From a virus, in IMG/VR virus record IMGVR_UViG_3300030102_007435, positions 5,332 through 42,014 of that record: a stretch of DNA of 36,683 bases. One strand, written 5' to 3'. The translations under genes were made by a program, and so were the position numbers. Below, in pieces: positions 25,741 to 32,719 of the stretch. The notes beneath the pieces were generated by a model. The model worked only from the letters and a program-made list of their open reading frames with translations, was not told the origin of the DNA and searched no databases. Each line of letters starts with the position of its first letter. Within the stretch, counting starts at the first letter, position 1.

Positions 25741-26583
25741 TCAGGTTACGTTCCAATCAATTTTTGTACGGATTTGTTCGTTATACTTCCATATCTCCTT
25801 GAACATCTTACTATTCAGTCCTACTTCGTCAAACTGAGCGATCAAAGCATTGAGATCTTTGGGGAAACATGTTCCTCCAAATCCTCTATCGTTATCTACA
25901 CCCGGAACTTCACTATGTGATTCTCCTATTCGTGGGTCTGCAACCACACCTCGTCTTACATGGTCATAATCCATTTCGTGTTTCATACAGAAGTCATACA
26001 TCTTATTGAAGTATGCAACCTTGTATGCTAGAAAGACATTAGAAAAATATTTCACTGCTTCACTTTCATTACTTGTCATATAATATGTCTCAGTATTACT
26101 AAAATAATAACTATAGAACATTCCTAACTTACTACTATAATGTTGCCTTGCTCCTATAATTGCTCTTGGTGCATGACGAAAATCCTTCACAGCATTTCTT
26201 GCTGTCAGAAACTCAGGATTATGACACACAGTATGACCTAACTCAGCATATTTCTCAGTAGTACCAACTGGAACTGTTGACTTGATGACATACAGAGGGT
26301 CATCATAGGCATCATTATCCAGTGCTTCAAGCGATTGGTGTGGGTCTAACTTACTAAAAAATTCGTCTAAGTAAGATAAGTCACACGTTCCGTCCATTCT
26401 CATGGGAGTGGGCAAACATACGAACACAATACTTTGCTTCGTTGTTTCTTCAAAAGTATTCAATGATCTCAATGGGTCAACATCATATACCTTTGTTTCT
26501 ACTTTATCTCTTACATTCTGATATATTGCATTTCCTACAAATCCATTACCTACGATACCAACAGTCAATCTATCTGAATACAT
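25741..26583 (-). CDS. short UDP-glucose/GDP-mannose dehydrogenase family protein
   Basis: 280 aa. The N-terminal NAD-binding Rossmann motif is G-x-G-x-x-G in VGIVGNGFVGNA (residues about 8-19), followed by the family pattern VFVCLPTPM and YVIKSTVPVGTT. The catalytic cysteine motif GFGGTCFPKD (Cys239) is intact. In this family the Cys carries the thioester intermediate during two-step NAD-dependent oxidation of a nucleotide-sugar C6 alcohol to the acid. The usual C-terminal UDP-binding domain is absent: family members run about 390-450 aa and this ends about 40 residues after Cys239. It may be an unusual short form or act with a partner. It has its own consensus promoter and no coupling to the upstream HAD gene. 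Confidence 0.85.
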   Translation of the reverse strand: MYSDRLTVGIVGNGFVGNAIYQNVRDKVETKVYDVDPLRSLNTFEETTKQSIVFVCLPTPMRMDGTCDLSYLDEFFSKLDPHQSLEALDNDAYDDPLYVIKSTVPVGTTEKYAELGHTVCHNPEFLTARNAVKDFRHAPRAIIGARQHYSSKLGMFYSYYFSNTETYYMTSNESEAVKYFSNVFLAYKVAYFNKMYDFCMKHEMDYDHVRRGVVADPRIGESHSEVPGVDNDRGFGGTCFPKDLNALIAQFDEVGLNSKMFKEIWKYNEQIRTKIDWNVT

Positions 26584-26606
26584 ATTCTATTTGTAAAGTA
26601 CATTAT

Positions 26607-26635
26607 ATTATATCACATCTATTTGATGTTGTCAA
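26607..26635 (-). promoter_or_regulatory. consensus sigma70 promoter for the dehydrogenase gene
   Basis: On the minus strand: TTGACA (26635-26630), a 17-base spacer, TATAAT (26612-26607), a perfect match. The spacer contains an inverted repeat ACATC-5-GATGT (26615-26629). The predicted start is about 26600 and the gene's ATG is at 26583. The -35 lies in the end of the HAD gene. Confidence 0.85.
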
Positions 26636-27011
26636 GGAAGTAATCAAAATCACTGCAACCTCTATCGTCCACATAGATAGATGCTCTTGGTTTACCAAAG
26701 AACAACTTAGTGTATTTCACACCCCATGACTTGAGTTGTTCTTCTGTTCGTGATCTCATGTACTTGTCTGCTTCTGCTTGTTGAGCAATGATGTCATCAG
26801 GGTGCATGTCACTGCTCACAATAAATCCCCTTGCTGTCTGTAGATATATGATAGCACCTTGATCGAATAGTGCATTGACTTTTTCTATTCTATCATAACG
26901 TGGTATAGCATCAAAGGGAGTGCCTTCGTGAACTTCAGTCAGTGTTCCATCTATATCAAAACAATATATGTCAGACCTAGAGTCAGTTGGATCATCAAAA
27001 ATTTCATTCAT
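26619..27011 (-). CDS. HAD-family phosphatase
   Basis: 130 aa. Motif I is DIDGT in YCFDIDGTLTEV (nucleophile Asp19 and acid/base Asp21). Motif II is the Thr of YLQTARG, a Lys lies in FFGKPRA, and motif IV is YVDDRG. All core motifs are present in a compact protein without a cap domain. HAD enzymes hydrolyse phosphate esters of small metabolites; compact forms such as KdsC and GmhB act in Kdo or heptose synthesis. Its position between a sugar isomerase and a dehydrogenase suggests a sugar-phosphate substrate. It overlaps the SIS gene by 8 bases. Confidence 0.85.
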   Translation of the reverse strand: MNEIFDDPTDSRSDIYCFDIDGTLTEVHEGTPFDAIPRYDRIEKVNALFDQGAIIYLQTARGFIVSSDMHPDDIIAQQAEADKYMRSRTEEQLKSWGVKYTKLFFGKPRASIYVDDRGCSDFDYFLDNIK

Positions 27012-27480
27012 GTTCGATTTTGGGTAGAGTTATACCATTATATTCCATAAGCATATAAAGAGTCCAAAGAGCATTTACTTCAAACTCGTGATATGTTTCT
27101 ACTGGAATCACAATGGTGTCTAAATGTTCGTGTAGTATTGGACGTGACACTATCGCTAGTGTTGGCATGGAGGGAGATATTTGCTTCATTGCTTCAATGA
27201 GTGGCGAGTTCGTTCTACACCCAACTGCAATAATCAAGTCAGCATATTGACAGGCATAATTTATAAATGCACCTTTCCAATCTCCATCACGACCTAGTGC
27301 AGTCATGTGAACTGAATCAGGAGCAAAACAAAATTTACCTGTATGTCTTTGTATGTCACTTGCCATGTGTTGACACACAGCAAGATTACCACCATTGCCA
27401 ACAAGAGCAACTTTATTTGCTTGATGTAGCAACCAAGCACCACGTTCTATTTCAGGACTTTTTACATACAACCTTTTCAT
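27004..27480 (-). CDS. SIS-domain sugar-phosphate isomerase (GmhA/KdsD-like)
   Basis: 158 aa. A SIS fold is visible: the phosphosugar loop VALVGNGGNLAVCQHMASDI matches the GNGGSA-x-x-x-H pattern of sedoheptulose-7-phosphate isomerase, with a second strand/loop ADLIIAVGCRTNSPLI. The length is slightly below GmhA (about 190 aa). The protein probably interconverts an aldose and ketose phosphate. The second Ser-containing loop (usually SGNS/T) reads GCRTNS, so substrate and activity are uncertain. Its start overlaps the KdsB-like stop (ATGA), showing a coupled operon. Confidence 0.8.
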   Translation of the reverse strand: MKRLYVKSPEIERGAWLLHQANKVALVGNGGNLAVCQHMASDIQRHTGKFCFAPDSVHMTALGRDGDWKGAFINYACQYADLIIAVGCRTNSPLIEAMKQISPSMPTLAIVSRPILHEHLDTIVIPVETYHEFEVNALWTLYMLMEYNGITLPKIEHE

Positions 27481-28178
27481 AGTAATTTTTCGACTTCGTT
27501 CACATGTTCTGGTCGATCTATTGCTCTAAATTTAGCACAATTCAAGTTGTATGGCAACACATTATACTTACCAATGAACCCCTGAGTATCCAGACCTTGC
27601 CATTGATTTATGAGTGTCATATCTAAATTGGGAAAGTCATTGATGACATTTCGTTTATACAGATATAATCCTATGATTGATTTTATATTTTCGTTTACTA
27701 CTTCTATATTTCTCATACAATGAGTCACAACACCATTATTGATTACACATTTGACTACATCTTGATCTTTTATTTCACTTTCGTCTAAATCTCTTATCGC
27801 TTGCACCATGTCACACCTATATGAGACCCCGAAACGAATCATATCGTCTATCCAATTAGATTGAATTAGCGGTTCGTCTCCCTGCAAATTAAGAATGAAA
27901 TCACTTTCCACATTTTGAGATACTTCTGCAACTCTATGAGTGCAAGTGTAGTGCTTTCCTGTAAGTCTGGATTCATAACCCTCCTTTTTGCAAAGATCAA
28001 CAATTTCGTTATCTTCAGTAGCAACGATAACATTGTCAATATATTTAGACTTTCGTCCAATGTCAGCAACCCTAAGAACCATTGCCCTGTCATTGATAAG
28101 AGCAAGAGGTTTTCGTGGAAACCTAGATGACGACAGTCTAGCAGGGATTACACATGTAATCTTCTGACCTAGATACAT
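27477..28178 (-). CDS. kdsB: CMP-Kdo synthetase-like nucleotidyltransferase
   Basis: 233 aa from the ATG at 28178, preferred over an upstream in-frame codon at 28256 because the conserved N-terminus begins at once (ITCVIPARLSSSRFPRKPL) and the predicted promoter start is about 28192. Family motifs: VIPAR-x-x-S-x-RFP-x-KPL (CTP-binding loop), VIVATED, HRVAE, ILNLQGDEPLI, LYLYKR and the terminal AIDRPEHVNEVEKL. KdsB activates Kdo or a related ulosonic acid as CMP-sugar for surface polysaccharide. It is slightly short against the usual 245-255 aa. It leads the minus-strand sugar operon. The exact sugar (Kdo, 8-amino-Kdo or other) cannot be told from sequence alone. Confidence 0.85.
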   Translation of the reverse strand: MYLGQKITCVIPARLSSSRFPRKPLALINDRAMVLRVADIGRKSKYIDNVIVATEDNEIVDLCKKEGYESRLTGKHYTCTHRVAEVSQNVESDFILNLQGDEPLIQSNWIDDMIRFGVSYRCDMVQAIRDLDESEIKDQDVVKCVINNGVVTHCMRNIEVVNENIKSIIGLYLYKRNVINDFPNLDMTLINQWQGLDTQGFIGKYNVLPYNLNCAKFRAIDRPEHVNEVEKLL

Positions 28179-28198
28179 AATTTTTCTCGTGTATAGAT

Positions 28199-28227
28199 AT
28201 GATAACAGTAGTTGCAAATAATTGCAA
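28199..28227 (-). promoter_or_regulatory. sigma70-type promoter of the sugar operon
   Basis: On the minus strand: TTGCAA (28227-28222), 17-base spacer, TATCAT (28204-28199). The -35 is the right arm of a GTTGCAA-ATAA-TTGCAAC palindrome (28211-28228). Confidence 0.65.
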
Positions 28228-28240
28228 CGTGGAGTATTAT
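28212..28240 (+). promoter_or_regulatory. sigma70-type promoter for 28260, crossing the divergent one
   Basis: TTGCAA (28212-28217), 17-base spacer, TATTAT (28235-28240); predicted start about 28247, ATG at 28260. The -35 is the left arm of the same palindrome used by the minus-strand promoter. Confidence 0.65.
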
Positions 28241-28259
28241 ATAGTTTTCTAGTCAATCA

Positions 28260-28535
28260 ATGAGAAGAATCAATCTTGGAGACATAGTAAGGTCAGGAGA
28301 CGATACTGGCGAGGTCTGTTTCGTTTCTTCTTCTTATTTTTGTATGTGTGTTAGGTTGGGGGAGATCGCATTGTATGATGTAAAAGTGGTTGTATCTAGA
28401 ACATTAGACAACTACGAGGTCATACGCAAGGTGGATAGTGACAGTTTAGATAGTGTCACAAAAGAAATTGAAAAGAAATACATGTATAATAGAGTAAGAT
28501 CAAATCAAAAATGGAGAGTGCCTTATGCTATCTGA
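28260..28535 (+). CDS. hypothetical protein (91 aa)
   Basis: 91 aa. The N-terminus reads like a small beta barrel (NLGDIVRSGDDTGEVCFVS, CMCVRLGEIALYDVKVVVS), possibly SH3-like, and the C-terminus is helical and basic. It is the first plus-strand gene after the divergent promoter region, with an AATCA leader directly before the ATG and no Shine-Dalgarno sequence. It overlaps the next gene by 11 bases. Function not recognised. Confidence 0.75.
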   Translation: MRRINLGDIVRSGDDTGEVCFVSSSYFCMCVRLGEIALYDVKVVVSRTLDNYEVIRKVDSDSLDSVTKEIEKKYMYNRVRSNQKWRVPYAI

Positions 28536-28698
28536 AAATGAGTACAACCTTATAGTATATTGCTTGGAACAGCAAATGTACGAGTTCACACCTGATGAGC
28601 AAAAAGATGCTAATAATATAGTAGTCAAATTATCAGAGCATGTGACAGTTGAAAAAGTGGCACACAAGCACGAGCGTAGAGATTTAGACAGACTATAA
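28525..28698 (+). CDS. small hypothetical protein (57 aa)
   Basis: 57 aa, MLSENEYNLIVYCLEQQ to HERRDLDRL, helical. It starts inside the end of the preceding gene, with GGAG 9 bases before its ATG (28512-28515), so coupled translation is likely. Its stop overlaps a TATAAT element before the next gene. No family recognised. Confidence 0.7.
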   Translation: MLSENEYNLIVYCLEQQMYEFTPDEQKDANNIVVKLSEHVTVEKVAHKHERRDLDRL

Positions 28699-28710
28699 TG
28701 ATAGTATAAC
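28694..28710 (+). promoter_or_regulatory. probable promoter -10 region for the CobT-like gene
   Basis: TATAAT at 28694-28699 and TATAAC at 28705-28710; no good -35 for the first, and a weak TTTAGA (28683-28688, 16-base spacer) for the second. Close in sequence to the 32692 and 34640 starts. Confidence 0.45.
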
Positions 28711-28720
28711 AACAAAGATT

Positions 28721-30982
28721 ATGACAGTATCAATCGAAATCAAAGGCAACCTTGCTAAACTACTAGCAACAGAAGACCTTATCATTGAGCATAAACCAGT
28801 CGAGACAGCATCATTTGATGTTGATAGAAGAGTCCTTACTCTACCTGTATGGGATAGAGCAAGTGAGACTGTTTACGATATGCTAGTAGCACATGAGGTG
28901 GGTCATGCACTATACACACCTAATAGAGATTGGTGGAAAGAAGATGAGTTCAAAACAATACCACATGATTATGTCAATGTGGTAGAAGATGCTCGTATTG
29001 AGAGACTCATCAAGCAAAGATACAGAGGTCTCAACAGAGATTTCAACAAAGGATATTCTGAATTACATAATGATGATCTATTTGAATTAGAGGATACAAA
29101 TGTAAATCATTTGAAACCTATTGATAGAATCAATCTATACTTCAAGATCGGTAGTTTCATTGACATTGACTTCAATGATACTGAGAATGAGTTTGTGACC
29201 AGAATTTCTAGATGTGAGACATTTGAAGAGGTGCTACAAATATCTAAAGAGATACACCAGTACACTAAAGAAATGCAAGAGCAAATGCAAAAGCAAGCAA
29301 ATGCCGAGCAAAAAGAGTCCGAAGCACAAGATAATGCCAAAGTCGAGGTCAGACCTGACATGTCAGGGTCTAATGATGATACTCAAGCACAAAAAGATGA
29401 GCAAGAAACTGATACTCAGGGTCAGGGTCAGGAAGATGGCGAAGAAGAACCAGTACAAGGTAGATCAGATAAATTATTCCCTGATGAAGTACAAGATACT
29501 CAAGAGGAAGAGCAAGAAGAAGAGTCAAAACCTACTGGAAACACTCAGGGTGGAGAGTTCGGAGACATTGATACTGCTACAACTCAGAGATCACTTGATG
29601 AGAGTCTAGAGAATTTGACTAACACATACAAAGATCAAGTGCCTACACAATATGTTACTATACCTAACATGAAAATGGATAAGGTTGTTATTGACTTTGA
29701 TACTATCAAATCATATCTTGATAATCATTTTGTTGAGAACAACACTACTGACTCATCAAATCAATTCTTGATCGAACATACTCAAAGATTCAATGAGTTC
29801 AAGAAATCAAGTAACAAAGAAGTCAACTATCTTGTCAAAGAGTTTGAAATGAAAAAGTCAGCAGACTCATACGCACGACAGGCAACAGCAAAGACTGGTA
29901 TGCTTGATACATCTAAGTTGCACACATATATGTACAATGAAGATATATTCAAGAAAGTAACAACAATTCCTGATGGCAAGAATCATGGTCTTGTATTTGT
30001 TCTGGACTGGTCTGGTTCAATGAACAATATACTTGAAGATACTCTCAAGCAATTATTTCAATTAGTCTGGTTCTGTAAAAAGACTCAAATCCCTTACGAG
30101 GTGTACGCTTTCACAAATGATTCATGGCAACTAAATGTGGAATGTGATGATGAAGACAGACCATATACATCATACAGGAATACATCTAAAGATCTCCTAG
30201 TCGATACTTGGAAAGAGGGAGACATCAATATTGACGGTTGTTTCCGTATGGTAAACATATTATCATCTAAGGCAAAGACCAAAGATATTGAGAAACAAAT
30301 GCTAAACTTATGGTTGACAAACTGTAGTTTCAAGTATCACTACAATCATTGTTTCCAACACCCTGCAAAGTTTCATCTATCAGGCACACCATTGAATGAA
30401 GCGATCATTGCTACTAAGCAAATCGTCAAAGCAATGATGAAGAAAATCCAGAAGGTTCACGTTGTTATCCTGACTGATGGAGAAGCATACCAACCTAGTT
30501 ACAATGTGGATAGATCAAAGTTACATGATTCATTCGGAGTTGACTACAAGGGTACAAGATCAATCAATTCAACTTGCATGTTGAGAAATCGTAAGTCAGG
30601 TAAGACTTTCGCATTGACCTACAGTAATTGCTCATTGAAACTTATTGAGTCTATCAAGGACGATCTACCTAACGTCTCATTCATTGCCTTTAGAGTGGTC
30701 GAGAGGGGTGGTATGAGATATGTCTGGTCTCAGTATGGTATGGATACATACAACACATACGAGGAAATGAAAGAGCAAGTCAAGAAAGGCAATCTTTCAC
30801 TCACATTGAACTCATTTGATAGATTCTTTATGATTCCACAACAGCACCTAAGTGTGGACTCAGATCTTGAAGTCAAAGAAAATGCAACCAAAGGAGAAGT
30901 CTCAAAGGCATTTCGTAAGATGTTCAAGAACAAAAAGACAAACAAGTTTATGCTCTCAGAATTTGCAAAGGTCATTGCATAA
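28721..30982 (+). CDS. CobT-like protein: HExxH peptidase-like plus VWA domain
   Basis: 753 aa. The N-terminal domain carries HEVGH (residues 58-62) and, about 25 residues later, VVEDARIE, the gluzincin-like third-ligand pattern, so it looks like a zinc metallopeptidase. A Gln/Glu/Asp-rich linker spans about 185-275. The C-terminal VWA domain has an intact MIDAS: D429-x-S431-x-S433 (LDWSGSM), T556 and D586 (ILTDGE). Cobaltochelatase CobT and MoxR-partner proteins share the acidic-linker-plus-VWA layout and work with an AAA+ ATPase, here the next gene. In cyanophages the pair is often annotated as cobalamin-related; the HExxH domain makes remodelling or proteolysis equally possible. It is followed by a hairpin at 30996-31025. 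Confidence 0.85.
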   Translation: MTVSIEIKGNLAKLLATEDLIIEHKPVETASFDVDRRVLTLPVWDRASETVYDMLVAHEVGHALYTPNRDWWKEDEFKTIPHDYVNVVEDARIERLIKQRYRGLNRDFNKGYSELHNDDLFELEDTNVNHLKPIDRINLYFKIGSFIDIDFNDTENEFVTRISRCETFEEVLQISKEIHQYTKEMQEQMQKQANAEQKESEAQDNAKVEVRPDMSGSNDDTQAQKDEQETDTQGQGQEDGEEEPVQGRSDKLFPDEVQDTQEEEQEEESKPTGNTQGGEFGDIDTATTQRSLDESLENLTNTYKDQVPTQYVTIPNMKMDKVVIDFDTIKSYLDNHFVENNTTDSSNQFLIEHTQRFNEFKKSSNKEVNYLVKEFEMKKSADSYARQATAKTGMLDTSKLHTYMYNEDIFKKVTTIPDGKNHGLVFVLDWSGSMNNILEDTLKQLFQLVWFCKKTQIPYEVYAFTNDSWQLNVECDDEDRPYTSYRNTSKDLLVDTWKEGDINIDGCFRMVNILSSKAKTKDIEKQMLNLWLTNCSFKYHYNHCFQHPAKFHLSGTPLNEAIIATKQIVKAMMKKIQKVHVVILTDGEAYQPSYNVDRSKLHDSFGVDYKGTRSINSTCMLRNRKSGKTFALTYSNCSLKLIESIKDDLPNVSFIAFRVVERGGMRYVWSQYGMDTYNTYEEMKEQVKKGNLSLTLNSFDRFFMIPQQHLSVDSDLEVKENATKGEVSKAFRKMFKNKKTNKFMLSEFAKVIA

Positions 30983-30995
30983 ACCAATTATAATA

Positions 30996-31025
30996 GTGGC
31001 ACATTGCTTATTGCATTGCCACTTT
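30996..31025 (+). terminator. hairpin after the CobT-like gene
   Basis: GTGGCA (30996-31001) pairs with TGCCAC (31017-31022), with TGC/GCA pairs inside and TTT then a C-run after it. A possible weak terminator. Confidence 0.5.
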
Positions 31026-31039
31026 CCCCCCTATACAAT
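31011..31039 (+). promoter_or_regulatory. sigma70-type promoter for cobS
   Basis: TTGCAT (31011-31016), 17-base spacer, TACAAT (31034-31039). The predicted start near 31046 gives a short leader containing GCAATCAATCAA before the ATG at 31066. The -35 lies in the preceding hairpin. Confidence 0.55.
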
Positions 31040-31065
31040 TAGTACATAAGCAATCAATCAAGATT

Positions 31066-32196
31066 ATGCCAAGAACAATCAACTTTGAACCACACTTTGA
31101 TGCAATCACTTCCAAGTATGGTAAAGAACTAGATGCTGATATGGTCAAGGAGTATGTTGCAAACAACCCTGACGTATCTTATCAGACAGTTACCAAGTAT
31201 CTCAACAAATGGAAAATCAGTAGAGGTAAATGGAACATCAAAACACCCAAGCAAGAGACTCAGATTCCAACTGCTACATTCCAAGTACAGCAACCACAAT
31301 CAACTAAACTCACAAAGACTGAGAAAGTTGAACAAAATCTTATCCCTGCAAAGGATAACACATTCATTCCTTTCGGCAATTTCCCTGCACTCAAAAAAGT
31401 AATTGCATCTAGGGAGTTCTATCCTACATTCATCACTGGTATGAGTGGCAATGGTAAAACATTCGGTGTTGAGCAAGCATGCTCTCAGTTGAACAGAGAA
31501 CTTATCAGGGTCAACATTACAGTCGAGACTGACGAGGACGATTTGATCGGTGGTTTCAGACTTGTCAATGGTCAAACAGTATGGCACAATGGTGCTGTTG
31601 TTGAAGCACTAGAGCGTGGTGCTATTCTATTACTTGATGAGATTGACCTAGCATCAAACAAGATACTATGCTTACAACCCATACTAGAGGGCAAAGGTCT
31701 GTTTCTCAAGAAGATTGGCGAGTACATCAAACCTGCTAAAGGATTCAATGTTATCGCTACTGCTAACACTAAGGGCAAAGGTTCTGATGACGGTCGTTTC
31801 ATAGGTACTAACATACTCAATGAAGCGTTCCTTGAGAGATTCCCTATTACATTTGAGCAAGAGTATCCTACAGTCGTGACTGAGAAAAAGATACTTACCA
31901 GACTATGTGAAGAGATCGGGATACCTCTTACAGGCGATCACAAAGGGTTCATTGACTACCTATGTGATTGGTCAGACATTGTTCGTAGAACATTCAAAGA
32001 CGGTGGTGTTGATGAAATCATATCCACTCGAAGACTCGTACACATCATGAGAGCATATCAAATCTTTGGCGATAAAGTCAAAGCAATGCAAATGTGTCTC
32101 AACAGATTTGATGATGAGACCAAAGAGTCATTCATGCAACTCTATACCAAACTAGACGAGCATATCAAGTCAGAAGAGAATGTTACGGAGTCGTAA
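31066..32196 (+). CDS. cobS: CobS-like MoxR-type AAA+ ATPase
   Basis: 376 aa. An N-terminal region of about 75 residues (VSYQTVTKYLNKWKISRGKW) looks like a small helical CobS N-domain. The AAA+ core follows: Walker A GMSGNGKT (125-132), Walker B ILLLDE (187-192), sensor 1 ATANT (Asn234) and a likely arginine finger in LERFP (Arg258). The family member CobS powers cobalt insertion into hydrogenobyrinate diamide together with CobT and CobN; MoxR relatives remodel VWA partners. A cobS-type gene is a common cyanomyovirus gene. The adjacent CobT-like gene supports a functional pair. It has its own promoter and an SD-less leader. Its stop codon lies in a perfect 9-bp hairpin (32179-32200). Confidence 0.88.
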   Translation: MPRTINFEPHFDAITSKYGKELDADMVKEYVANNPDVSYQTVTKYLNKWKISRGKWNIKTPKQETQIPTATFQVQQPQSTKLTKTEKVEQNLIPAKDNTFIPFGNFPALKKVIASREFYPTFITGMSGNGKTFGVEQACSQLNRELIRVNITVETDEDDLIGGFRLVNGQTVWHNGAVVEALERGAILLLDEIDLASNKILCLQPILEGKGLFLKKIGEYIKPAKGFNVIATANTKGKGSDDGRFIGTNILNEAFLERFPITFEQEYPTVVTEKKILTRLCEEIGIPLTGDHKGFIDYLCDWSDIVRRTFKDGGVDEIISTRRLVHIMRAYQIFGDKVKAMQMCLNRFDDETKESFMQLYTKLDEHIKSEENVTES

Positions 32197-32200
32197 CATT
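32179..32200 (+). terminator. perfect 9-bp hairpin over the cobS stop codon
   Basis: AATGTTACG, loop GAGT, CGTAACATT. The TAA at 32194-32196 is inside the right arm. No U-tract follows, so it is either a weak terminator or a 3'-end stabiliser. Confidence 0.55.
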
Positions 32201-32203
32201 CAG

Positions 32204-32232
32204 TTGACAGGGTAAACCAAACCTGTCATAAT
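32204..32232 (+). promoter_or_regulatory. sigma70 promoter for the 32291 gene
   Basis: TTGACA (32204-32209), 17-base spacer, CATAAT (32227-32232), near consensus. The predicted start is about 32239, the first base of a GTCAGTCA arm. Confidence 0.75.
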
Positions 32233-32238
32233 GAGTAT

Positions 32239-32276
32239 GTCAGTCAGAGGTTTTGATTGATGACTGACTGACTGAC
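32239..32276 (+). repeat. 5'-end hairpin formed with a (TGAC)4 tract
   Basis: GTCAGTCA (32239-32246) can pair with TGACTGAC in any of three registers of the four-unit tract at 32261-32276. It would form at the very 5' end of the mRNA. Confidence 0.6.
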
Positions 32277-32290
32277 AAACCATTTGTGTC

Positions 32291-32557
32291 ATGTCGTATG
32301 ACCCTAAACTAGGCATTGAAAACACTTACTACATTATGATTATGCAAATCACAGGTTCTTCCGCTATCGCTAACGTAAACTTCAAAGATGCAAGTCTCGT
32401 TGGAATCACATTCACATCACAAGATACTGAGTATGACTTCAAAGCGTTAGATTCAAACCTTGTTCGTAATGGACTAAGCAATGCAATCGCTAAAGGCGAC
32501 AGCGTTGGCAAGTTGATCGCTTCATACAGAAGAGAAGGTCAACTAACAGAAGTGTAA
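32291..32557 (+). CDS. small KTSC-like protein
   Basis: 88 aa from 32291, or about 71-73 aa if translation starts at the ATGs at 32336 or 32342 (MQITGSSAIANV). The core (SSAIANVNFKDASLVGITF, EYDFKALDSNLVRNGLSNAI, GKLIASYRREGQL) follows the KTSC-domain pattern: a strand pair, an aromatic Y-x-F/Y strand, then a helix with A-x-S-x-G-x-x. The function of this domain is not firmly known. It stands alone behind a strong promoter with a hairpin leader and is followed by a GAAA-loop terminator. Neither start has a Shine-Dalgarno sequence. Confidence 0.75.
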   Translation: MSYDPKLGIENTYYIMIMQITGSSAIANVNFKDASLVGITFTSQDTEYDFKALDSNLVRNGLSNAIAKGDSVGKLIASYRREGQLTEV

Positions 32558-32613
32558 TCTGAAACTACACAAAGACAACTGAATATTTTGATACTAGCAT
32601 AATCTCGCAAAGC

Positions 32614-32639
32614 AAAGCACTCGAAAGGGTGCTTTTCTT
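32614..32639 (+). terminator. intrinsic terminator with GAAA tetraloop
   Basis: AAAGCACTC, loop GAAA, GGGTGCTTT (9 pairs including one G-U), followed by TCTT. Closes the 32291 transcription unit. Confidence 0.8.
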
Positions 32640-32642
32640 ATG

Positions 32643-32668
32643 CCAATTTATATACTGGCACAAATTGG
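32643..32668 (+). promoter_or_regulatory. inverted repeat abutting the nuclease/methylase promoter
   Basis: CCAATTT (32643-32649), 12 bases, AAATTGG (32662-32668), ending one base before the -35 element at 32669. It is a candidate operator; a second nested pair TGCCA/TGGCA overlaps it. Confidence 0.5.
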
Positions 32669-32697
32669 TTGTTATAGCATAAGACTTATACTATAAT
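32669..32697 (+). promoter_or_regulatory. sigma70-type promoter of the nuclease/methylase operon
   Basis: TTGTTA (32669-32674), 17-base spacer, TATAAT (32692-32697). The -10 overlaps an ATG at 32696, so translation probably starts at the next in-frame ATG, 32720. Confidence 0.65.
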
Positions 32698-32719
32698 GAG
32701 TATATCAATTACAGACACA

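Noticed and set aside
25669-25920. Plus-strand ORF between the unassigned gene and the sugar operon
   Set aside because: Mostly antisense to the dehydrogenase C-terminus, with no ribosome-binding site and composition unlike a protein.
28179-28256. Longer N-terminus of the KdsB-like protein from 28256
   Set aside because: The extra 26 residues are unlike the family and lie across the predicted promoter; the family N-terminus begins just after the ATG at 28178.
32696-32719. Start of the nuclease at the ATG at 32696
   Set aside because: This ATG overlaps the predicted TATAAT box (32692-32697), so it would not be transcribed; the ATG at 32720 fits a short leader.
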